DNA of 64,000 bases from contig NZ_JAFCKQ010000001.1 of NCBI RefSeq assembly GCF_018130215.1, positions 124,001 to 188,000 of the forward strand. The letters run 5' to 3'. Shown here piece by piece: positions 17,321 to 24,592 of this stretch. The number at the start of each line of letters is the position of its first letter. Position 1 is the stretch's first letter. Source of the stretch: Bradyrhizobium jicamae (GTDB lineage: Bacteria; Pseudomonadota; Alphaproteobacteria; Rhizobiales; Xanthobacteraceae). Below the pieces are notes generated by a model, which worked only from the letters and a program-made list of their open reading frames with translations, made no database searches and had not been told where the DNA came from. Both the position numbers and the translations under genes were made by a program.

Positions 17321-17800
17321 CTAATCGGAGAAAAAGCCGGCGCCGATCAAGCCGCTCACGCCGTCAGCCTTGAAGCCCTTCACATAGCTCCACTTGTGCG
17401 ACGGCTGGGTCTGGCCCGGCTTCGGGAACATGTAGTCGACCCAGCCGGCCCCTTTCGTCTGCACCATCTTCAAGAACTCGTCATGGAACATCTTGCCGTT
17501 TGCATCCTTCTCGCCGTGCGGATTGGTGCCCTCGCGCTTGGGAAATGCCGGGTTCAGCAAGACGTTGAGATGCTCGTCATATGCAAACAGGTAGGTGTTG
17601 CCTGACCACCACTCGCTGTCACGCTTCCTGAATTCGGCAAACGCTGCCTGTCCGCGTTGCTCGACGAGAGCCGCCGCCCGATTGACCAGGTCTTCGATCC
17701 GCTTGGCTTGATCGGATGATGGCGGCGTTTCCTGCGAATGTGCAGCGCTTCCCGTCATGAAGCTGGCCAATGTGACGCAGACCAGCAGTGACTTGATCAT
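17321..17800 (-). CDS. periplasmic cache-domain protein
   Basis: 159-residue secreted protein with a signal peptide (LLVCVTLASFMTGSAAHS) and one small cache (sCache_2) sensor domain: helix RIEDLVNRAAALVEQRG, then FAYDEHLNVLLNPAFP and GWVDYMFPKPGQTQPSHKWSYVKGF. It has no kinase or methyl-accepting part, so it is a stand-alone ligand-binding protein. ATG at 17800 follows AGGAAC. Divergent from the nitronate monooxygenase gene. Confidence 0.8.
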   Translation of the reverse strand: MIKSLLVCVTLASFMTGSAAHSQETPPSSDQAKRIEDLVNRAAALVEQRGQAAFAEFRKRDSEWWSGNTYLFAYDEHLNVLLNPAFPKREGTNPHGEKDANGKMFHDEFLKMVQTKGAGWVDYMFPKPGQTQPSHKWSYVKGFKADGVSGLIGAGFFSD

Positions 17801-17936
17801 GGCGATGTTCCTGTCCCTGGGCGTGAGCCACCGTAGCATCGGCCGCGAAACTGCGGAAGGTCGCAGCTCGGCTTGAATTGACACCATTGAGCCCGTGCAT
17901 AGAGAATGCTCCACCAGGTCGAGTGGGAGCGCCGCA

Positions 17937-18926
17937 ATGCGGACCAGTTTTTGCGAACGTGTCGGTGTCGAACTGCCGATCATCCAGGCTCCGATGGGCG
18001 GCGCGGTAGGGCCTGCGCTGGCGGCTGCCGTGAGCAACGCCGGAGGATTGGGGATGCTGGTGCCATGGCGCGCGGACCTCGACAATGTCCGGCAGCAAAT
18101 TCGCCAGACGCGCGCGCTGACCTCCAAGCCATTTGGCGTAAACCTCAACCTGGAATTCCCCCAGGAGCAACGTCTTGAGATCTGCGTCGAGGAGCGCGTG
18201 CCTGTCATATCCTTCTTCTGGCGAGACCCGAGCGCCGTGGTGCAACGCGCGAAGGCCGCCGGGGCGATTGTCTTGCATACCGTCGGTTCGGCCGAAGCTG
18301 CCAAACGCGCAGTCGACGCCGGCGTGGATATCGTTGTCGCGCAAGGCTGGGAAGCCGGTGGTCACGTGCGCGGCACCGTCGCGAGCTTGCCGCTCGTCCC
18401 GACCGTGGTGGATGCCGTCTCGCCCACGCCGGTGATCGCCGCGGGGGGGATCGCGGACGGCAGGGGTCTTGCGGCCGTGTTGGCGCTTGGAGCGGCAGGA
18501 GCGTGGATCGGGACACGCTTTCTTGCGAGCGAGGAAGCGGCGATTCACCCTCGATATCGCGAACTGCTGTTCAAGGCGACGGAAAACGATACCGTTTTCG
18601 CGGAAGAGTTGTTCGATATCCGATGGCCAAAAGCGCCGCATCGAGTCTTGCGCAACAAGACTGTGGATGCGTGGGAGGCTGCGGGGAAGCCCGTGTCCGG
18701 CAAACGTCCCGGAGAGGGAGAGGTCGTTGCGACGTCGAAGACAGGTGGGCCGATCGTTCGCTACCAGTCCGTCACGGCCGGCCCGGATGCCGAGGGCGAC
18801 ATCGATGCTCTTTCGCTGTGGGCCGGCCAGGGTGTGGGCCTGGTGTCGCGGGTGCAGCCGGCGGCCGAGATCGTGCGCGAGATTGCCGAGGAGGCCAGAT
18901 TGGTCCTTCGACGCCTTGCCTCCTGA
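17937..18926 (+). CDS. nitronate monooxygenase family flavoprotein
   Basis: 329-residue FMN enzyme of the nitronate monooxygenase/2-nitropropane dioxygenase family, which oxidises alkyl nitronates such as propionate-3-nitronate. The TIM barrel shows PIIQAPMGG at the N-terminus, VVAQGWEAGGHVRG (active-site His region), PVIAAGGIADG and GAWIGTRFLAS (phosphate binding). GGAG precedes ATG 17937. Divergent from the cache protein gene, 136 bases apart. Confidence 0.88.
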   Translation: MRTSFCERVGVELPIIQAPMGGAVGPALAAAVSNAGGLGMLVPWRADLDNVRQQIRQTRALTSKPFGVNLNLEFPQEQRLEICVEERVPVISFFWRDPSAVVQRAKAAGAIVLHTVGSAEAAKRAVDAGVDIVVAQGWEAGGHVRGTVASLPLVPTVVDAVSPTPVIAAGGIADGRGLAAVLALGAAGAWIGTRFLASEEAAIHPRYRELLFKATENDTVFAEELFDIRWPKAPHRVLRNKTVDAWEAAGKPVSGKRPGEGEVVATSKTGGPIVRYQSVTAGPDAEGDIDALSLWAGQGVGLVSRVQPAAEIVREIAEEARLVLRRLAS

Positions 18927-19113
18927 CCATTTGGATGTGGCCGCGCCAGTCCGATTTACCCGTGGGAAGCGCGGATCCGCCGCAAGCCGGGTGCCGTTCT
19001 TCACTTGTCGCGGCACGATGGTGTGATACGCTTTGCGAGGGTTTCGGGAACTGAGGCGCCGGTTGCGACCTCAGCACTGCCATATTTATTTATTTTTTAG
19101 AGCAACCGGAATC

Positions 19114-20691
19114 ATGGGTGAAATCCGCGATTTCAAGTCAGGCAAGCCGGGCAAGCCTGGCGGGCCGCCGTCCGACGACGCGGCGCCGCGTCGCCTTGCG
19201 GCGATCGTGGCGGGCGACATCGCCGGCTACAGCCGGCTGATGCAACTCGACGAAGAGGGCACGCATAACCGCGTCAAGCGAATCGTGCGCGAACTCGTCG
19301 AGCCAACCATCGCCGAGCACCGCGGGCGGCTGGTGAAGACCACGGGCGACGGCTTTATCGCGATGTTCGACAGTCCGGTCGAGGCGGTCAGGTCCAGCAT
19401 CGTGATCCAGCAGAACCTGGTCGGCCGCAATGCGGCGGTGCCGAAGGAGTTCTGGATCGAATACCGGATCGGCGTCAATCTCGGGGACGTCATCATCGAG
19501 CCCGAGGACATCTATGGTGACGGCGTCAATGTCGCCGCGCGTCTGGAGGGCATCGCCGACCCGGGCGAGGTCTTCGTCTCCGGTGGCATCTACGAGCAGA
19601 TCAAGCACAAGCTGGTTTGCGGCTACGAGTCGCTCGGCGATCGCAGGGTCAAGAACATCACCGATCCCGTCAGGGTCTATCGCGTGCTGCCGGATGCCGC
19701 GGCATACAGCCGGACCCGCCGACGCCGCGAAAGTCTGCTGATCGGCCTGCTCGGTGTCTCGATCACGATCATCGCAGGCGGCGTGCTCTGGTACCTGCTG
19801 GCGCAGCCACGCGGCAATCCGCGCGAGGTGGCGCTGGCGCCATCGTCATCTTCCGTTCCGGCACCCAAGCCGGCCGAGCCGTCGCCTGCCGCCGGGCCGG
19901 TCGCGCCAAATCAGGTGCAGAGTCCGGTTCCGGCGCCGACCGCGCAGCAGCCGCCAGCCCAGCCACAGCCTGTGCCCTCCGCGAGTTCTGCCGCGGCAGC
20001 ACAAGGCGCGGCCGCACCCGAGCCCGAAATGGTGTCGTTGACCGGCGGCAGTTTTGCGATGGGCAGCAATGATGATGCTTCTGAGCGGCCGATCCACAGG
20101 GTGACCGTCAAGCCCTTTGCCATGGGCAAGTATCCGGTCACCGTGCGTGAATGGAATGCCTGCGCGGCTGCCAAGGGCTGCGGCTTTACGGCAACCGGCA
20201 ACGACGACGCGCCGGTCACCAATGTGAGCTGGAGCGATGCGAAGCAATATGCCGCCTGGCTCGCGGACAGCACGAAGAAGCCGTACCGGCTTCCCAGCGA
20301 GGCCGAATGGGAATACGCGGCTCGCGGCGGCACGCAGACCAAATACTGGTGGGGCGATCAGGTGCAGTCGGGTATGGCGAACTGCAAGGATTGCGGCGGC
20401 GACGCCGCAGCCGCGCAGCCGGTCAAGGTCGGCAGCTTCAAGCCCAATCCGTTCGGCCTGTACGACATGGGTGGCGGGGTCGATCAATGGGTCGACGATT
20501 GCTGGCACCGGAATTACCAGGGCGCGCCGGCCGATGGTGAGGCGTGGCGCGGGGGCGACTGCTTTGCGCACGTGATTCGCTCCGGCTCCTGGAAGAACGA
20601 CGCACACTATGTGCGACCGGCCAATCGCGACAATTACGACGCCAACGTTCGCTATCCGACCCATGGCTTCCGGGTCGCACTGTCACCTTGA
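19114..20691 (+). CDS. class III adenylate cyclase fused to a periplasmic FGE/SUMF1 domain
   Basis: 525-residue fusion. Residues about 25-200 form a class III cyclase: metal ligands D35 (GDIAGYSRL) and D79 (KTTGDGF) and the IYGDGVNVAARLE motif are present, so it should make cAMP. A single membrane helix (about 208-230) and an Ala/Pro-rich linker (about 235-305) follow. Residues 305-525 are a formylglycine-generating-enzyme-like domain (MVSLTGGSFAMGS, RLPSEAEWEYAARGG, ending RSGSWKND and GFRVAL). Start at 19114 gives MGEIRDF; the upstream frame is weak. The FGE-like part would lie outside the membrane and more likely binds a ligand or partner than modifies sulfatases. Confidence 0.88.
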   Translation: MGEIRDFKSGKPGKPGGPPSDDAAPRRLAAIVAGDIAGYSRLMQLDEEGTHNRVKRIVRELVEPTIAEHRGRLVKTTGDGFIAMFDSPVEAVRSSIVIQQNLVGRNAAVPKEFWIEYRIGVNLGDVIIEPEDIYGDGVNVAARLEGIADPGEVFVSGGIYEQIKHKLVCGYESLGDRRVKNITDPVRVYRVLPDAAAYSRTRRRRESLLIGLLGVSITIIAGGVLWYLLAQPRGNPREVALAPSSSSVPAPKPAEPSPAAGPVAPNQVQSPVPAPTAQQPPAQPQPVPSASSAAAAQGAAAPEPEMVSLTGGSFAMGSNDDASERPIHRVTVKPFAMGKYPVTVREWNACAAAKGCGFTATGNDDAPVTNVSWSDAKQYAAWLADSTKKPYRLPSEAEWEYAARGGTQTKYWWGDQVQSGMANCKDCGGDAAAAQPVKVGSFKPNPFGLYDMGGGVDQWVDDCWHRNYQGAPADGEAWRGGDCFAHVIRSGSWKNDAHYVRPANRDNYDANVRYPTHGFRVALSP

Positions 20692-20769
20692 AGCATGATC
20701 CGAACCCCGAACGCCACGACATCGGTGTTCGATGAGATGCTGCCAAGACGCACAATCAGGGAGCCGTCG

Positions 20770-21192
20770 ATGAAAGGTTTGTTTCCCCTCCTGCTCGCGG
20801 CGGTCGTGCTATCCGCAAGCCCCGCCTGCGCACAAGGCAAGCCCGCGCCCAAGGACGCGGTGCTGTATTTCGTCTGGCCACGCAATGGGGCGATCGTCAA
20901 GGGCGCGTTCTGGTGCCGCTTCGGCCTGCGCAACATGGGCGTCACCCACGCCGGCGACGACTATCCGAACAGCGGCCATCATCACCTCTTTGTCGACGTC
21001 AGCGAGCCGCTGAACCCCAACGAGCCGATCCCGTCGGACAAGTCGCATCTGCACTTCGGTGCCGGCCAGACCGAGACCCAGCTCGATTTGCCGCCGGGCA
21101 AGCATACGCTGCAACTGGTGCTGGGCGATGCCAAGCATTATCCCTTCAATCCGCCCGTCGTCTCCGAGAAGATCACCATCAGGGTCCGCTAG
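20770..21192 (+). CDS. secreted DUF4399 protein
   Basis: 140-residue periplasmic protein with a signal peptide (LFPLLLAAVVLSASPACAQ) and one DUF4399 domain. The conserved core is FVWPRNGAIVKGAFWCRFGLRNMGV, SGHHHLFVDV, SHLHFGAGQTETQLDLPPGKHTLQLVLGD. The HHH and HxHFG histidines suggest metal binding, but function is unknown. GGGAG precedes the ATG. It follows the cyclase-FGE gene by 78 bases and may be co-transcribed. Confidence 0.85.
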   Translation: MKGLFPLLLAAVVLSASPACAQGKPAPKDAVLYFVWPRNGAIVKGAFWCRFGLRNMGVTHAGDDYPNSGHHHLFVDVSEPLNPNEPIPSDKSHLHFGAGQTETQLDLPPGKHTLQLVLGDAKHYPFNPPVVSEKITIRVR

Positions 21193-21239
21193 ACACTGCA
21201 CGAGGTGCGCCAGGGCGACAGGCACCAGGACCTGTTCGC

Positions 21240-22178
21240 TTACTTCGACCCGCCACGGTTTATCTCGTAGGTCTGCAGATTGCATCGGGCGGCCGTCAGA
21301 AGCGGCGCGCTGACGGAGGCTTGCGCCGCCCGTTCGACAAGATCGCCGATGGTATGTTCGCCTTCCGTAGGTCGGCCGTCTTCCATGTCGATGAGCATGG
21401 ACGGCCCGTATGTCGAGCTCGCTTGTGAAAACAGTCCCGATATTTGAGCAGCAGAATTGAACGCAGGGAGAGGAGGGTGGCCCAACGCAGTCACGACCCG
21501 CGTGCATTCGTCGATGACGGCGGAGACGAAGGAGGCCCCCTCGGCAGCCTGCGCGATCGCTCCGGCGCGTGATCGGGTTAGCGAAGCTATTGCTGCGTTG
21601 CAGGTGAACCCGAAGAACTTTTCCCACATCAGCACCAGGATGCTTTCCGAGATTTGGACCGGAATGCCACCTGCTTCAAGCGCTGTCTTGATGGCGGTGC
21701 AACGGGAGGACAGTCTTCCGTCGAGTTCACCGATCGCGGTGAGGTTGATACGCAGTTGGCTCTGCTGGATCGATCCGTCCGCCATCAGCGCAGCATTGAT
21801 GATCGTGAGGCAGCCCAGCACGCGCTCCGGACCAAATTTCTCCTTCAGGACGTCGATATGCCGCACGCCGTTCAGCAAGGGGACGATCGCGCTCCCGCTG
21901 CTCATGGCCGGGGCGATGGCATCCATGGCCGGGTCGAGATCGTAGGCCTTGCAGCAGAGCAGGACCACGTCGTAGCTGCCGTCCAGCTGGCCTCTCTGAA
22001 CGACCTTGACCTGAGTGCGCAGTTCGTCGCCGTCCTGTGTTTTTACTATCAGGCCATCGCGTCGAAGCTGAGTCGCACGCGCTGGCCGGACGAGGAACGT
22101 AACGTCGGCCCCGCCCCTGATTAGCATGCTGCCAAAGTAACCGCCCAGCGCGCCAGCGCCCAATACGAGATATCGCAT
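21240..22178 (-). CDS. 2-dehydropantoate 2-reductase (ketopantoate reductase family)
   Basis: 312-residue NADP-dependent reductase; the named reaction gives pantoate for coenzyme A synthesis. The N-terminal Rossmann motif GAGALGGYFG, the VLLCCKAYD and PLLNGVRH segments and the all-helical C-terminal domain are standard. Bacteria often carry several paralogues acting on other 2-oxo acids, so panE is not assigned. It is alone, convergent with DUF4399. Confidence 0.85.
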   Translation of the reverse strand: MRYLVLGAGALGGYFGSMLIRGGADVTFLVRPARATQLRRDGLIVKTQDGDELRTQVKVVQRGQLDGSYDVVLLCCKAYDLDPAMDAIAPAMSSGSAIVPLLNGVRHIDVLKEKFGPERVLGCLTIINAALMADGSIQQSQLRINLTAIGELDGRLSSRCTAIKTALEAGGIPVQISESILVLMWEKFFGFTCNAAIASLTRSRAGAIAQAAEGASFVSAVIDECTRVVTALGHPPLPAFNSAAQISGLFSQASSTYGPSMLIDMEDGRPTEGEHTIGDLVERAAQASVSAPLLTAARCNLQTYEINRGGSK

Positions 22179-22438
22179 CAGCTACCCCGTGTGCTCAAAT
22201 GCATCAAATATGCCGGGTAGCATTCTGGCTAAGCCCGCCTCGGTCAATACCGGCAAGGCTCCGATTGAGTAAAAAATTCCAGGACCCGGAGACCGGCGCC
22301 CGACACTCTGCGAGCACAACGGGATCCTCCGCCAAAAGTTATCTGCGACACCGGAAATTCGGGTATCAACACCGCCGAGGATTGACGACAATGGCCCGCA
22401 AGGCCCGTTGATCGATTGAACCAAGCGGAGCAGGCGCG

Positions 22439-23236
22439 ATGTCCAGTCAGCTGTTGGGCCTGGTGGGCCTCGTGTGTGGAGTGATTGTGATGGCCGTGCC
22501 AGCCCACGCCGATGCGCTGAAGGATCAGATTGCGCCGACCGGCAAGCTCCGTGTCGCAATCGGGATCAGCCCGGCCGGTGGTGCGTTCTGGTCGACCAGG
22601 ACCGCGAGCGGCTATGCAGGCGTCCCCGTCGATCTCGGCCGCGAGATGGCGGCGCAACTCGGCGTACCCGTCGAATATGTCGCGTACCAGAATTCCGGCC
22701 AGATCACCGACGCCGCGGGCAAGAACAGCTGGGACGTCACTTTCCTGCCGAAGGATCCCGAACGAGAGACCAAAATGACGTTCGGTCCGATCTACGAGGT
22801 CGCCGACGCCACCTACATCGTCAGGCCGGGATCGAAGATCACGAATTTCGCCACCCTCGACCAGGACGGCGTCAAGGTCGCCGCCGTCAACAACACCACG
22901 ACCATGCGCGGCGCGATCGCGCATCTCAAGCACGCCAGGGTCACGGGCTATCAGACCTATGACGAGATCTTCCATCTCCTGGAAAGTGGCGAGGTGGACG
23001 CCTTTGCGTTGTCGCGCGACCAGCTGATGGCGATGGCGAAGAAGATCCCGGGCACCCGCGTGCTGGATGAGACCTTCAAGCAGACCGTGACCGCAGTCGC
23101 GGTGCCGCTCGACCATCCGCTCGCCGCCGCCTTCGTCACCAGGTTCATGACGGAAGCCCTCGCCAACGGCACCCTGCGCAAGGCCTATGACGATAACGGC
23201 CTGAAGGACGCCCCGATCCGGACCCAGACGAAATAG
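22439..23236 (+). CDS. amino-acid-type ABC transporter substrate-binding protein (orphan)
   Basis: 265-residue periplasmic binding protein, family 3. A signal peptide (LVGLVCGVIVMAVPAHAD) leads into GKLRVAIGISPAGGAFW, GVPVDLGREMAAQLGV and the second-lobe VKVAAVNNTTTMRG and YDEIFHLLESGEVDAFA. No permease or ATPase gene is next to it, so it either borrows a remote transporter or acts as a sensor. Its ligand is unknown. Confidence 0.85.
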   Translation: MSSQLLGLVGLVCGVIVMAVPAHADALKDQIAPTGKLRVAIGISPAGGAFWSTRTASGYAGVPVDLGREMAAQLGVPVEYVAYQNSGQITDAAGKNSWDVTFLPKDPERETKMTFGPIYEVADATYIVRPGSKITNFATLDQDGVKVAAVNNTTTMRGAIAHLKHARVTGYQTYDEIFHLLESGEVDAFALSRDQLMAMAKKIPGTRVLDETFKQTVTAVAVPLDHPLAAAFVTRFMTEALANGTLRKAYDDNGLKDAPIRTQTK

Positions 23237-23322
23237 CTCCGATCCCCGCCGGCTCCGGCGAGGCGCCGCCGCAGCGGGGGCCTGCCGTTGTCCGGCTCAT
23301 TCCGCACTGCGGGGGTGACATC

Positions 23323-23337
23323 TGGGCAAACTGCCCA
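23323..23337. promoter_or_regulatory. candidate enhancer dyad TGGGCA-AAC-TGCCCA
   Basis: Perfect 6-base inverted repeat with a 3-base spacer, about 105 bases upstream of the sigma-54 promoter, the usual distance for an enhancer-binding protein. It does not fit the NtrC consensus (TGCACC...GGTGCA), so the binder is unknown. Confidence 0.4.
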
Positions 23338-23429
23338 AATACGCGGCATCACCGCCAGCGAGGGACCAGAGGGGTGCGCAAAACCCTCGAATTTCAACGT
23401 TTTTCGGCGCCGCCTTGGGTGGCGGCCGT

Positions 23430-23445
23430 TGGCATGTGCATTGCT
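23430..23445 (+). promoter_or_regulatory. sigma-54 (RpoN) -24/-12 promoter
   Basis: TGGCATG-TGCA-TTGCT: the GG and GC dinucleotides are separated by exactly ten bases, as required, and the match to TGGCACG-N4-TTGCW is one mismatch. It points at the formate/nitrite channel gene, 263 bases downstream. In rhizobia such promoters at nitrogen genes are driven by NtrC. Confidence 0.7.
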
Positions 23446-23464
23446 TTTAATTGTTTCAGTCAAT

Positions 23465-23511
23465 GACGACTGCCGTCCTCCGGACTGCCAAGGCCACCGC
23501 CGGCCGAGGCA
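23465..23511 (+). promoter_or_regulatory. leader RNA stem-loops, possible ANTAR-type target
   Basis: First stem GACG/CGTC (23465-23477) has loop ACTGC. Eight bases later a longer hairpin has outer arms TGCC/GGCA and inner arms GGCC/GGCC (23486-23511) closing a six-base loop ACCGCC, which has the A1 and G4 seen in RNA targets of ANTAR antiterminators such as NasR and NasT. The first loop is five bases, not six, so the match is incomplete. Confidence 0.3.
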
Positions 23512-23707
23512 AAGGGATCAAGGTGACATCCGTCGCCGCGAGCAGCCGTGACCAAAATCTCCGCGAAGGCTTGCGCATCCCTGCCGAGACCGAATGCCCG
23601 GCTTTCCTGCCGGGTTGCGGATCGCGGCGCGCGTTCCCGGGCGGACGAGCCTTTCAACCAGCGGCGTCGCGACATCGGCGCTCGAGATTGCTTAGGGGAC
23701 TTGAAGA

Positions 23708-24532
23708 ATGGCCTACCTCGCTCCTTCCGAATTCGTCACCAAGATGGTCGACGCTGGCGAATCCAAGATCTTCATGTCGACGCGCGACACCGTGATCCGC
23801 GCCTACATGGCCGGCGCGATCCTCGCGCTGGCAGCCTGGTTCGCGGTGACGATCAACGTCAACACCGGGCAGCCGATCGTCGGCGCGCTGCTGTTTCCGG
23901 TCGGGTTCGTCATGCTTTATCTGCTGGGCTTCGATCTGCTGACCGGCGTGTTCGTGCTCTCGCCGCTCGCGCTGCTCGACAAGCGGCCCGGCGTCACGCT
24001 CGGCGGCGTGCTGCGCAATTGGGGCCTCGTGTTCATCGGCAATTTCGGCGGCGCGCTGACAGTGGCGTTCATGATGGCCTTCGTGACGACGTTCGGCTTC
24101 ACGCAGGATCCCGACAAGGTCGGCATGACCATCGGCAATATCGGCGAGAGCCGGACACTCGGCTACGCGGCCCATGGCGCGGCCGGCATGGCGACGCTGT
24201 TCATCCGCGGCATGCTGTGCAACTGGATGGTCTCCACCGGCGTCGTCGGCGCGATGATCTCCACCACGGTCCCCGGCAAGGTGATCGCGATGTGGATGCC
24301 GATCCTGGTGTTCTTCTACATGGTGTTCGAGCACTCCGTGGTGAACATGTTCCTGTTCCCGTCCGGCCTGATGCTCCATGCCAAGTTCTCGATCCTGGAC
24401 TACTTCATCTGGAACGAGATCCCGACCGTGCTCGGCAACCTCGCCGGCGGTCTCGCCTTCACCGGCCTGACGCTCTACACGACGCATGTGAAGACGGCGC
24501 CGAGCCGCGATCGCGAGCGTCTCGCGGCTTGA
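23708..24532 (+). CDS. formate/nitrite transporter family channel
   Basis: 274-residue inner-membrane pentameric channel of the FNT family (FocA/NirC), passing nitrite, formate or similar small anions. Six membrane helices are evident; the broken-helix segment IGESRTLGYAAHGAAG and H209 in FEHSVVNMFLFP, the position of the pore His in FocA, are conserved. The sigma-54 promoter upstream favours nitrite in assimilation over formate, by inference. Sixty bases upstream of the phosphatase/kinase gene, so one operon. Confidence 0.92.
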   Translation: MAYLAPSEFVTKMVDAGESKIFMSTRDTVIRAYMAGAILALAAWFAVTINVNTGQPIVGALLFPVGFVMLYLLGFDLLTGVFVLSPLALLDKRPGVTLGGVLRNWGLVFIGNFGGALTVAFMMAFVTTFGFTQDPDKVGMTIGNIGESRTLGYAAHGAAGMATLFIRGMLCNWMVSTGVVGAMISTTVPGKVIAMWMPILVFFYMVFEHSVVNMFLFPSGLMLHAKFSILDYFIWNEIPTVLGNLAGGLAFTGLTLYTTHVKTAPSRDRERLAA

Positions 24533-24592
24533 TCTCGACACGCATCCGGGTCTCTCCTGCAGGGGAGGGACCCGGAAAGCTCTTGCGAAGCG

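Larger units (their letters stand above)
23237..23707 (+). promoter_or_regulatory. regulatory region and leader of the nitrite-channel operon
   Basis: 471 bases with no gene. From left to right it contains a 15-base dyad (23323-23337), a -24/-12 promoter (23430-23445), two small stem-loops (23465-23511), a GC stem (23596-23615) and the ribosome site AGGGGACTTGAAG before 23708. The predicted transcript leader is about 250 bases, long enough for attenuation control. Confidence 0.6.

Noticed and set aside
22181..22221. GCTACCC/GGGTAGC inverted repeat before the ketopantoate reductase gene
   Set aside because: Seven-base arms 27 bases apart are expected by chance too often to call an operator.
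23323..23337. NtrC binding site
   Set aside because: The dyad is perfect but does not match TGCACC-N5-GGTGCA; kept only as an unassigned dyad.
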